DNA of 6,832 nucleotides from T1Sed10-7 sp041686695 (GCA_041686695.1 JAWLDJ010000122.1:1-6832); one strand, 5' to 3'. Shown: positions 1 through 6,641, counted from the first letter of the stretch. The notes: a model not told the origin generated them from the sequence alone. Made by a program: numbers and translations.

Positions 1-46
1 CGTCCAGCGCAACCGACTCCAGACCGATCCCAGGGGGTACGGACCC

Positions 47-988
47 GTGAGCGATACACCGCAACCGCCACCGCCCAGCGGCCCACCCCCCGGCGGCCCT
101 CCGCCGGGCGGCCCTCCGCCGGGCGGTCCACCGCCGGGCGGTCCACCGCCGGGCGGTCCTGGCGGTCCACCGCCCGGGGGCCCACCACCCGGTGGCCCCG
201 GCGGTCCACCGCCGGGGGGGCGACCACCGAGCGGCCCGCCGCCCGGTGGCGCCGGGGGGTTCCCGCCCGCCGGTGGTCGGCCGCCCGCGGGGCAGGAGCC
301 GTACTCGATCGGCGCGGCGTTCACCTACGGGTGGGCGAAGTTCCAGCAGAACCTCGGTCCGATCCTGCTCGGCCTCATCGCCTACGTCGTCATCGTGGGC
401 ATCATCACCTCGATCTGGTCGCTGCTCACCAGCGCGATCTTCCTGCCCTCCAGTGAGCAGCAGGTGGAGGCCATCCTCACCGGCCAGGGCGGTGGCTTCA
501 CCGCCTTCGCGTCGTTGCTCTACTTCGGCTTCACGGCCGTGGTCGGGTTCCTGGGGTTCGTGATCATCCAGGCGGCGGTCGTCCGGGCAGCGCTGGCGCT
601 GACCCGGGGCGAGACGATCGAACTGCAGACGCTGTTCCGGTTCGACAACCTCCCCCAGCTCCTGATCGGTGCGGTGATCGTCGGTGTGCTCTCCGGCATC
701 GGGAGCATCCTGTGCTACCTGCCCGGGCTGATCGTCACGTTCTTCACCCAGTTCTACGTGCACTTCCTGATCGATCAGAACCTCTCCGGTGTGGATGCGA
801 TCAAGGCGAGCTTCAGCTTCGTCAACGCCAACCTCGGCACCTTGCTCGGCTTCTTCCTCGCCTCACTGTTGGCCTACATCATCGGCGCGCTGCTGTGCGG
901 GATCGGGCTGCTCGCCGCCCTGCCGGTGGTGTTCATCGCCCAGGCCTACACCTACCAGCGTCTGCGCGGTGTGCAGGTGGCCGCCTGA
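47..988 (+). CDS. Proline/glycine-rich N-terminus multi-pass membrane protein
   Basis: The protein has 313 residues. Residues 1 to about 82 are a low-complexity Pro/Gly tail made of PPPGG pentapeptides: five in perfect tandem at residues 13-37, then interrupted copies to about residue 68. A hydrophobic domain follows, with likely membrane segments near 104-126, 154-178, 207-229, 231-247 and 266-300, and it ends in a short basic tail (YQRLRG). The layout, including a CYLPGLIV turn and a DAIKASFSFV segment before the last helices, resembles uncharacterised actinobacterial integral membrane proteins with cytosolic Pro-rich tails. I cannot assign a Pfam family with confidence or a function. The GTG start is chosen for an AGGGGG at 32-37, nine bases upstream. 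No in-frame stop precedes it in the window, so a start further left is possible. The reading frame one base over (+) ends at TGA 48-50, so an upstream gene could overlap this start as GTGA. It converges on the DUF2752 gene across a strong hairpin. Confidence 0.85.
   Translation: MSDTPQPPPPSGPPPGGPPPGGPPPGGPPPGGPPPGGPGGPPPGGPPPGGPGGPPPGGRPPSGPPPGGAGGFPPAGGRPPAGQEPYSIGAAFTYGWAKFQQNLGPILLGLIAYVVIVGIITSIWSLLTSAIFLPSSEQQVEAILTGQGGGFTAFASLLYFGFTAVVGFLGFVIIQAAVVRAALALTRGETIELQTLFRFDNLPQLLIGAVIVGVLSGIGSILCYLPGLIVTFFTQFYVHFLIDQNLSGVDAIKASFSFVNANLGTLLGFFLASLLAYIIGALLCGIGLLAALPVVFIAQAYTYQRLRGVQVAA
83..157 (+). repeat. 15-bp tandem array encoding PPPGG
   Basis: Five consecutive 15-base units encode PPPGG in the first coding region. 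Some units are almost identical at DNA level (CCGCCGGGCGGTCCA type), which points to recent slippage or duplication as well as selection for the peptide. Degenerate and interrupted copies (PGG, RPPSG, PPPGG) continue to about base 256. Because each unit is 15 bases, a change in copy number keeps the frame and only alters tail length. Confidence 0.85.
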
Positions 989-1013
989 CCCGGTGACCAG
1001 CAGGTAGCACCTT

Positions 1014-1040
1014 CCGGGGACCGCCGATGGCGGTCCCCGG
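1014..1040. terminator. Perfect 12-bp hairpin between convergent genes
   Basis: CCGGGGACCGCC at 1014-1025 and its exact reverse complement at 1029-1040 are separated by the three bases GAT. The hairpin lies 26 bases after the stop of the left gene and 16 bases beyond the stop of the opposing DUF2752 gene. It is symmetric and has no T-tract on either side, as is common for high-GC actinobacterial terminators. It can therefore serve both converging transcripts. Confidence 0.75.
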
Positions 1041-1055
1041 ACCACGTCACGGGGC

Positions 1056-1532
1056 TCAGGGCTTCAGGGAAGCGAAGGGCTCGATGGGCACGTTGCGCAG
1101 GACCCCGTAGGCCAGCCACAGCACCCCGAACACCGTCCACAGCCATCGCGGGACGGCCGGCAGCCAGTCGCGCTGCACCACCCGACCGACCCACGCCAGC
1201 CAGGACCAGGCGGTCAGCACCACCAGCACCGGCACGAAGGCGTTGAAGCGGAACGCGTCCGAGAGCCGGCCGGTCGCCAGTGCGCTCGCGCTGCTGGTGC
1301 CCCCACACAGCGGACACCACACCCCGAACACGGTCCGCGAGGGACAGCTCGGGAACAACTCCGGGTACCGCGGGTACACCGCACCGACGAGCACCACGGA
1401 CGCCGCAGCTGCTCCGGCGGCGACCATCGGCTCGGTCAGCGACCGCCGCACGGGTGGCTCGGACGCGGGCTCGCCGGCCGCCACCTCGGCGTCGCTTCCG
1501 ACCCGGGCGTCGTCTCGCGCGCCGTGCACCAT
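1056..1532 (-). CDS. DUF2752-type small membrane protein
   Basis: The protein has 158 residues. A polar, acidic N-terminal stretch (1-34) is followed by a hydrophobic helix at about 36-53, then a Cys motif C73-P-L-C76-G-G-T with an additional Cys63. Two more hydrophobic helices lie at about 95-119 and 129-147. The order of first helix, CPxCGxT motif, then two helices is the signature of DUF2752, whose function is unknown. Family members usually carry Arg after the Thr (CGxTR); this one has Ser (CGGTSS). In actinobacteria such genes often sit beside small Pro-rich-tailed membrane proteins, and the convergent neighbour here has such a tail; whether they work together is inference. The ATG start has GGAAGG at 1542-1547, nine bases upstream. 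A -10 candidate lies at 1596-1601. The gene is divergent from the cysteine-rich gene. Confidence 0.85.
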   Translation of the reverse strand: MVHGARDDARVGSDAEVAAGEPASEPPVRRSLTEPMVAAGAAAASVVLVGAVYPRYPELFPSCPSRTVFGVWCPLCGGTSSASALATGRLSDAFRFNAFVPVLVVLTAWSWLAWVGRVVQRDWLPAVPRWLWTVFGVLWLAYGVLRNVPIEPFASLKP

Positions 1533-1595
1533 GTGAGCGTGCCTTCCGGGCAGCGGGCTCCCGCAGCGAACTCACTGCGGCTCGTCGCAGGCCTG

Positions 1596-1601
1596 AGCCT
1601 A
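1596..1601 (-). promoter_or_regulatory. Candidate -10 element for the DUF2752 gene
   Basis: On the minus strand this reads TAGGCT and fits the actinobacterial TANNNT -10 pattern. Transcription would start near 1588, giving a leader of about 55 bases that contains the GGAAGG ribosome binding site. No recognisable -35 box is seen. It lies eight bases from the plus-strand -10 candidate at 1609-1614. Confidence 0.4.
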
Positions 1602-1608
1602 CGGCCGC

Positions 1609-1614
1609 TAGCGT
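1609..1614 (+). promoter_or_regulatory. Candidate -10 element placing a leaderless start at 1623
   Basis: TAGCGT fits TANNNT and ends eight bases before ATG 1623, so transcription would begin at or within a base or two of the start codon. No Shine-Dalgarno sequence precedes that ATG. Both facts fit a leaderless mRNA, which is common in actinobacteria. No clear -35 box is visible. Confidence 0.45.
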
Positions 1615-1622
1615 CACCTGTC

Positions 1623-2021
1623 ATGGATCGCGCCGCCCGACGCCGCCTACGGACCGCCCTGCTGACGGCGGCACCGTGGCTCGAGGCCACCGACGTCGGG
1701 CCGCGAGCGGTGGAGGCCGGACGTTGCGAGGTGTGCGACGTGCACCCGCGGCTGCTGCCGACCTGTGGGCCGGGGATGTCCGGCGCGGTGTGCCGCGACT
1801 GCGCGCTGCGGCTCGGGGACCACGGGTGGTGCGAGGGACACCACGCCACCGGCGAGGCGGCCAGAGCCTGGGCCTCGGCCCTGCCCGAGCGATGGGCCGA
1901 CCTCGTCATCGCCTGGTGGGTGGCTACCGGTGAGGTCCGTGTCGAGGGCTGGTCCGAGCTGGACACCTCAGCGTTGCCGCCCGAGGTCCGGCGGGCGCTG
2001 TCCAGCCCCGAGGTGCACTGA
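1623..2021 (+). CDS. Cysteine-rich small protein, possible zinc-binding
   Basis: The protein has 132 residues and I do not recognise it. After a basic N-terminus (RRRLR at 6-10) there is a compact Cys/His cluster: C35-x2-C38, H41, C48, C57-x2-C60, H67, C70 and H73-H74. Two CxxC knuckles plus a WCEGHH segment suggest a structural zinc site, perhaps two. The C-terminal half (about 78-132) is helical in character, Trp-rich (WADLVIAWW) and without metal ligands. No enzyme or DNA-binding motif is evident. ATG 1623 is preferred over an in-frame GTG at 1524 because the upstream extension overlaps the start of the divergent gene, is low-complexity and has no ribosome binding site, while a -10 candidate fits a leaderless start at 1623. 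The stop is two bases from the stop of the opposing HAD gene. Confidence 0.75.
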   Translation: MDRAARRRLRTALLTAAPWLEATDVGPRAVEAGRCEVCDVHPRLLPTCGPGMSGAVCRDCALRLGDHGWCEGHHATGEAARAWASALPERWADLVIAWWVATGEVRVEGWSELDTSALPPEVRRALSSPEVH

Positions 2022-2023
2022 CC

Positions 2024-2647
2024 TCAGCTGCTGTCGGGACCCACGCGTGGGGCGATCGGCACCCCGCGGTCGGCGAGCCAGCGACGTACCCCGGCCGCGG
2101 CATCGAGGCCCTCGCCGACGAGGTGGTGGGCCGGCAGGCCGACCTCGCGAGCGGCGAGCACGTTGACCTCCCGGTCGTCGACGAAGGCCACCTCGGCCGC
2201 CGAGCAGCCGAGGCGCTCCAGCAGGCGCTCGTAGAAGAGGTGGTCGGGCTTGCGGGCACCGAGGTGGTGCGAGGCGAGCACCTCGTCCAGCTGGCCCGCC
2301 AGCGGCCCGGCGATCAACTCCTCGATCCACACCGGGTAGTTGGAGGCGCCGACGCGGCGCACCCGTCCCTCGAGGTCCGCGAGCAGGGCGGCCATGCCGG
2401 GCAGCCACCGGGTCCCGGCGCGCCGGGTGGTGTGGAAGGCGGCCGGGTCCACCTCGACACCGAGCGCCGCGTGGTGCGCCCAGTAGGCCTCCTCGGTCAG
2501 CTCTCCGCGCTCGAACGCGGGGTAGACGGCCGGGTCACGCCGGTCCATCAGCTCCGTCAGCGTGAGCCCGGTCGCGGCCTCGAGCGCCGCGCGGAAGGGG
2601 TCGGTCAGCAGCGTGTCCATCACGTCGAAGGCGACGACCGCGATCAC
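2024..2647 (-). CDS. HAD-superfamily (subfamily IA-like) hydrolase
   Basis: The protein has 207 residues, a normal length for a HAD hydrolase with a small helical cap. Motif I is FDVMDTLL, with the likely nucleophile at Asp8; motif II is GASN with Ser102; motif III is Lys133 in GARKPD; motif IV is FVDD with Asp157 and Asp158. Residues of about 16-80 form the helical cap. Such enzymes hydrolyse phosphate esters, or more rarely carbon-halogen bonds, in the cytoplasm; the substrate cannot be read from the sequence. Motif I has Met where DxDxT enzymes carry their general acid, with Asp one place later (Asp11). GTG 2647 is chosen because AGGAG at 2653-2657 lies five bases upstream and motif I follows immediately. 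The frame stays open to 2827, but that extension is Pro/Arg/Ala-rich and unlike the family. The gene is divergent from the M20 gene and converges with a two-base gap on the Cys-rich gene. Confidence 0.88.
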   Translation of the reverse strand: MIAVVAFDVMDTLLTDPFRAALEAATGLTLTELMDRRDPAVYPAFERGELTEEAYWAHHAALGVEVDPAAFHTTRRAGTRWLPGMAALLADLEGRVRRVGASNYPVWIEELIAGPLAGQLDEVLASHHLGARKPDHLFYERLLERLGCSAAEVAFVDDREVNVLAAREVGLPAHHLVGEGLDAAAGVRRWLADRGVPIAPRVGPDSS

Positions 2648-2719
2648 ATCGGCTCCTGCTCGTGCTGCGCTGCCGCGCGAGGACGCGGCGACGGACGGGC
2701 TCCTACCTGCCGCCGGCGC

Positions 2720-2725
2720 AGGGTA
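2720..2725 (-). promoter_or_regulatory. Candidate -10 element for the HAD gene
   Basis: On the minus strand this reads TACCCT, matching TANNNT. Transcription starting near 2713 would give a leader of about 65 bases with the AGGAG site near its end. No convincing -35 box is seen. Confidence 0.35.
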
Positions 2726-2782
2726 GGCGGGCGCGGGCACCGGGTGGGCCGGCACCCGAAGCGGCGTGGACGGCCCTCGGCG

Positions 2783-2788
2783 TAGGGT
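2783..2788 (+). promoter_or_regulatory. Candidate -10 element for the M20 gene
   Basis: TAGGGT matches TANNNT. The predicted start point is near 2795, giving a leader of about 50 bases that carries GGAG before GTG 2847. This supports the downstream start over the GTG at 2766, which would lie upstream of the promoter. The -35 region is not recognisable. Confidence 0.4.
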
Positions 2789-2846
2789 GGGCGGCAGCCG
2801 GCCCGAGCCCGCCGCCGGCATCCCCACCTCGGAACCGGAGCCCGCC

Positions 2847-4037
<1,191 letters not shown>

Positions 4038-4043
4038 GGTCGG

Positions 4044-4066
4044 ACCGGGGCAGTGCGGCCCCAGGT
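4044..4066. terminator. Hairpin between the M20 gene and murI
   Basis: ACCGGGGC at 4044-4051 pairs with GCCCC-A-GGT at 4058-4066, with one bulged A and a six-base loop. It starts six bases after the M20 stop codon and lies beyond the murI stop on the other strand. Its right arm enters the first unit of the 15-bp tandem repeat. No T-tract is present. It is a plausible shared terminator, weaker than the hairpin at 1014-1040. Confidence 0.4.
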
Positions 4067-4133
4067 CACATCGCCCCAGGTCACATCGCCCCAGGTCGCA
4101 CCGCACCAGGTCGCACCGCCCCAGGTCGCACCC
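4059..4133. repeat. Five-copy 15-bp tandem repeat at the murI 3' end
   Basis: Five uninterrupted units of the form CCCCAGGTCRCAYCG start at 4059, 4074, 4089, 4104 and 4119. The first two read TCACATCG and the other three TCGCACC plus G or C; the fourth also has one C-to-A change. In murI's frame the units encode the pentapeptide VRPGA. The murI stop codon (4081-4083) lies inside the second unit and the array continues 22 bases beyond it. Confidence 0.9.
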
Positions 4134-4959
4134 CCAAGGCCGTGCCGCGCTCCCACGACGGCAGGTCGAGCTGCTCGACGACACCGAGGTGGGCGCCCAG
4201 GAACCGCTCGCCGAGCCGGGCGAAGGTCGCCGCGTCACCGGTGGTGAGGAAGCGACGCCGGCCGGCCGGCCCGTCCTCCGGTCGCAGCCACCCCAGTCGG
4301 CTCAACAGGTCCCGGACCTCGAAGGCCGTCTCGTCGGCGCTCGAGACCAGTGTCACGTCCCGCCCGACCACCTCGGAGATCGGGCGGGCGAGGAGAGGGA
4401 AGTGCGTGCAGCCGAGGACCAGCGTGTCGACGCGCGCGCTCAACAGCGGTGCCAGCCGGTCGCGCACGATCGCCGTGGCCTGGGGACCGCTGGTCCGCCC
4501 TTCCTCCACCAGTTCGACCAGCCCCGGACACGCGACGGTCCGCACCGTGAGCTCGGGATCGAGCCGATCCGCGACCTGCTCGTAGACCCCGCTGCTGACC
4601 GTGGCACGGGTCGCGATGACGACCGCCCGATGGGTGCGGGACGCGGACACCGCGGCGCGGACCCCCGGTTCGACCACACCCACGACCGGGATGTCGAGCG
4701 CGGCGCGCAGCGCAGGCAGGGCCGCGGCGGTGGCGCTGTTGCAGGCCACGACCAGGAGCTTGATCCCCCGGGCCACCAGGGCGTCGGCGACCTCCAGGCT
4801 GATGCGCTCGAGGTCCTCGAGGTCGCGGTCGCCGTAGGGGTAGCGGGCCGTATCCCCGAGGTAGAGGAGGTCCTCGGCGGGTAGCAGGTCAGCCATGGCA
4901 TGCAGGACCGTCAGCCCGCCTAGCCCGCTGTCGAACACCCCGATCGGCCGCTCTCGCAC
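4081..4959 (-). CDS. murI: Glutamate racemase
   Basis: The protein has 292 residues and interconverts L- and D-glutamate without a cofactor, supplying D-Glu for UDP-MurNAc-peptide synthesis in the cytosol. Family signatures are clear: IGVFDSGLGGLTV at 6-18 with Asp10-Ser11, GDTARYPYG at 35-43, the first catalytic cysteine Cys73 in VACNSAT, and the second, Cys184, in LGCTHFPLL with His186. Both catalytic cysteines are intact, so the enzyme should work. MurI is usually about 255-290 residues; the last 16 residues (277-292) are VRPGA repeats from the 15-bp array and look like a non-conserved tail. GTG 4959 is chosen for AGGAG at 4966-4970, six bases upstream, and because the conserved domain begins at residue 5; the frame is open to 5322 but that part overlaps the divergent dehydrogenase gene. 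The gene stands alone, convergent with the M20 gene and divergent from the dehydrogenase. Confidence 0.95.
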   Translation of the reverse strand: MRERPIGVFDSGLGGLTVLHAMADLLPAEDLLYLGDTARYPYGDRDLEDLERISLEVADALVARGIKLLVVACNSATAAALPALRAALDIPVVGVVEPGVRAAVSASRTHRAVVIATRATVSSGVYEQVADRLDPELTVRTVACPGLVELVEEGRTSGPQATAIVRDRLAPLLSARVDTLVLGCTHFPLLARPISEVVGRDVTLVSSADETAFEVRDLLSRLGWLRPEDGPAGRRRFLTTGDAATFARLGERFLGAHLGVVEQLDLPSWERGTALGVRPGAVRPGAVRPGAM

Positions 4960-4983
4960 GCTGCGCTCCTGTGTCGCTGCGAG

Positions 4984-4989
4984 AGGATA
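4984..4989 (-). promoter_or_regulatory. Candidate -10 element for murI
   Basis: On the minus strand this reads TATCCT, the best TANNNT match in the 109-base divergent gap. A start near 4977 would give a short leader of about 18 bases that just includes the AGGAG site. No clear -35 box is seen. Confidence 0.45.
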
Positions 4990-5028
4990 CGGCGGGTTCG
5001 GCGGCGCACGGTCCCTCCTCCGTCCCAC

Positions 5029-5034
5029 TACCGT
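5029..5034 (+). promoter_or_regulatory. Candidate -10 element for the dehydrogenase-YbaK-like pair
   Basis: TACCGT matches TANNNT. Transcription starting near 5041 would give a leader of about 28 bases containing GGAGG at 5059-5063, five bases before GTG 5069. No clear -35 box is seen. The distance to the murI -10 candidate is about 40 bases, so the two promoters are back to back. Confidence 0.4.
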
Positions 5035-5068
5035 GCCGACCAACTGCTCGCGGGCAACGGAGGACGTG

Positions 5069-5983
5069 GTGGGTGAGGTGCGGTGCGCGCTGCTGCCGGC
5101 CGGACAGCGGGAGGAGCTGGCCACGGCGGTGACCGAGGGCGGCGGCCGACTCGCCCCGGTCCACGAGGCGAACGTGCTGATCTGGACCTCGACGGGGAAC
5201 GCCGACGACCTCCGCTCGGTGCTGGACGCGAACCCAGCGATCGAATGGGTGCAGCTGCCCTTCGCCGGGATCGAGCCCTTCGTCGACGTCCTCGACCACG
5301 AACACCTGTGGACCTGCGGCAAGGGGGTCTACTCCGAGCCCGTGGCCGAGCACGCCCTGGCTCTGGCGCTCGGGGGACTGCGTGGGATCGGACGCTACGC
5401 GCGCCGCGATACCTGGTCGCCGCCCTACGGCAAGAACCTCCTCGGCGCGCAGGTGTGTCTGGTCGGTGGTGGAGGTATCACCAGGTCGCTGGTCCGGCTG
5501 CTACTGCCCTTCGGGGCCTACCTGACCGTGGTGCGCAACCGGCCGGAGCCGATCCCCGGCGTGGCCGAGGTTCTGGCGCTGGACGAACTCCACCGCGCGC
5601 TCGGGGAGGCCGACGTCGTGGTCCTGGCCCTGGCCCTGACCCCGGAGACCGAGCACATCATCGACGCGGCGGCGCTGCGCGCGATGCGCGACGACGCGTG
5701 GCTGGTCAACGTGGCCCGGGGCCGACACGTCGACACCGCGGCACTGGTCACAGCGCTCACCGAGGGATGGATCGGCGGCGCGGCGCTGGATGTCACCGAT
5801 CCGGAGCCACTGCCCGACGGCCATCCCCTGTGGTCGCTCGACAACGCGATCCTGACGCCCCACGTCGGCAACACCCCCGAGATGGGCATCAAGCTGCTGT
5901 GGGCACGGGTCCGGGAGAACGTCGAGCGCCGTGTCCGTGGTGACGAACCGCTCGGTCTCGTCCACGTCGACCTCGGCTACTGA
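5069..5983 (+). CDS. D-isomer-specific 2-hydroxyacid dehydrogenase family protein
   Basis: The protein has 304 residues, typical for the family, which reduces 2-keto acids or oxidises D-2-hydroxy acids with NAD(P) in the cytosol. The substrate-binding domain is split (about 1-95 and the C-terminal helix) around a Rossmann domain (about 96-270). The catalytic triad is visible: Arg217 in NVARG, Glu246 in DPEPLPDGHPLW and His265 in LTPHVGN. The nucleotide-binding loop is VGGGGIT at 132-138, so the last Gly of GxGxxG is Thr. Strand beta-2 ends in VVRNRP (154-159) without the Asp/Glu typical of NAD users, which suggests NADP(H), as in GhrA-like glyoxylate/hydroxypyruvate reductases. GTG 5069 is chosen for GGAGG at 5059-5063; GTG 5066 is too close to that site, and the open frame back to 4895 overlaps the 5' end of murI on the other strand. 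The YbaK-like gene follows after 8 bases. Specific substrate unknown. Confidence 0.88.
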   Translation: MGEVRCALLPAGQREELATAVTEGGGRLAPVHEANVLIWTSTGNADDLRSVLDANPAIEWVQLPFAGIEPFVDVLDHEHLWTCGKGVYSEPVAEHALALALGGLRGIGRYARRDTWSPPYGKNLLGAQVCLVGGGGITRSLVRLLLPFGAYLTVVRNRPEPIPGVAEVLALDELHRALGEADVVVLALALTPETEHIIDAAALRAMRDDAWLVNVARGRHVDTAALVTALTEGWIGGAALDVTDPEPLPDGHPLWSLDNAILTPHVGNTPEMGIKLLWARVRENVERRVRGDEPLGLVHVDLGY

Positions 5984-5991
5984 GGGTTCCC

Positions 5992-6489
5992 ATGCTCGCG
6001 TCGTCAGATCCCACCGAAGCGGCCGTGCTGGCCGCCGTGGCCGCCACCGGGCAGCCCTACGACATCATCGAGATCGACCCGGAGTTCGCCGACACCGCGG
6101 CGTTCTGCGCGCGGTACGGCTACCCGCTGGAGGCGTCGGGCAACTGCATCGTGGTCGCCTCGAAGGACGATCCCCCGGTGCTGGCCGCGTGCGTGGCGCT
6201 GGCGACCACCAAGCTCGATGTCAACAAGCGGGTCCGACGGCTGCTCGGGGTGCGCAAGCTCTCCTTCGCGCCGGCGGAGCTCACCCGGCAGGCCACCGGT
6301 ATGGCCATCGGCGGGGTGACCCCCTTCGGCCTGCCGGCCTCGCTGCCTCTCTACCTCGATGCCCGGATCGCCGAGCTGGAGCGGGTGATCGTCGGGGGTG
6401 GCAGCCGACGGCTCAAACTCTCCGTCGCCCCTGCGGCGCTGACGGCCATCGGCGGCGAGTTCGTCGAGGACCTGGCCACACCCGTCTGA
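5992..6489 (+). CDS. YbaK/EbsC-family (aminoacyl-tRNA deacylase superfamily) protein
   Basis: The protein has 165 residues, the full length of a free-standing YbaK/ProX-type domain. The family's known members hydrolyse mischarged tRNAs such as Cys-tRNA-Pro or Ala-tRNA-Pro. Recognisable parts are the substrate-pocket loop GMAIGGVTPFGLP (residues 102-114), the segment TTKLDVNKRVRRLLGVRKLSFA, and the strand NCIVVASK. By eye, the position of the catalytic Lys in YbaK (KTLLV-like strand) is occupied by Asn51, so deacylase activity is uncertain; it may belong to a lysine-less subgroup. The ATG start has GAGGG at 5982-5986, five bases upstream and overlapping the dehydrogenase stop codon, so translation is probably coupled and the two genes form an operon. 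I see no functional link between the two beyond this. Confidence 0.85.
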   Translation: MLASSDPTEAAVLAAVAATGQPYDIIEIDPEFADTAAFCARYGYPLEASGNCIVVASKDDPPVLAACVALATTKLDVNKRVRRLLGVRKLSFAPAELTRQATGMAIGGVTPFGLPASLPLYLDARIAELERVIVGGGSRRLKLSVAPAALTAIGGEFVEDLATPV

Positions 6490-6523
6490 CCAGCGGGACT
6501 CGGGGCACGAGGCACTCCCCGCC

Positions 6524-6585
6524 GGCGCCGCCACCGCCACCGCCACCACGGCCACCGACGACGAGGACGCCGACGCCGCCGCCGC
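6524..6585. repeat. GCC/ACC/GAC trinucleotide-rich run
   Basis: About 60 bases downstream of the YbaK-like gene consist almost entirely of GCC, ACC, GAC and GAG triplets, including a short perfect CCGCCA hexamer run. I see no start or ribosome binding site that would make it coding. A weak possible hairpin (CGGGG at 6501-6505 with CCCCG at 6517-6521) precedes it. It looks like simple-sequence intergenic DNA between convergent genes. Confidence 0.6.
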
Positions 6586-6588
6586 TGG

Positions 6589-6641
6589 GATCGGGTGCAC
6601 AACACCCCGGAAACCGGGGCGAACCGCACCCAACCCGGGGC
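6589..6641. repeat. 53-bp hairpin-forming direct repeat, copy 1
   Basis: This is the first of two directly repeated 53-base units, identical to copy 2 except at 6592 (C versus T) and 6621 (G versus A). It contains nested inverted repeats: outer GGGTGC at 6593-6598 with GCACCC at 6626-6631, and inner CCCCGG at 6605-6610 with CCGGGG at 6614-6619 around an AAA loop, separated by a symmetric six-by-six internal loop. The unit ends in CCCGGGGC, which could compete for the inner arm. It lies in a convergent intergenic gap. Confidence 0.85.

Noticed and set aside
1524..1622. Upstream GTG start for the Cys-rich gene
   Set aside because: It overlaps the start codon of the divergent DUF2752 gene and covers that gene's ribosome binding site and promoter candidate.
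2648..2827. N-terminal extension of the HAD hydrolase to 2827
   Set aside because: It would add 60 Pro/Arg/Ala-rich residues before motif I, and GTG 2647 has AGGAG five bases upstream.
2766..2846. Upstream GTG start for the M20 gene
   Set aside because: The added residues are Arg/Gly/Pro-rich and unlike the family, the codon lies before the -10 candidate, and GTG 2847 has GGAG at proper spacing.
4895..5068. Upstream extension of the dehydrogenase to the ATG at 4895
   Set aside because: It would overlap the 5' end of murI on the other strand, has no family similarity, and GTG 5069 has a good GGAGG site.
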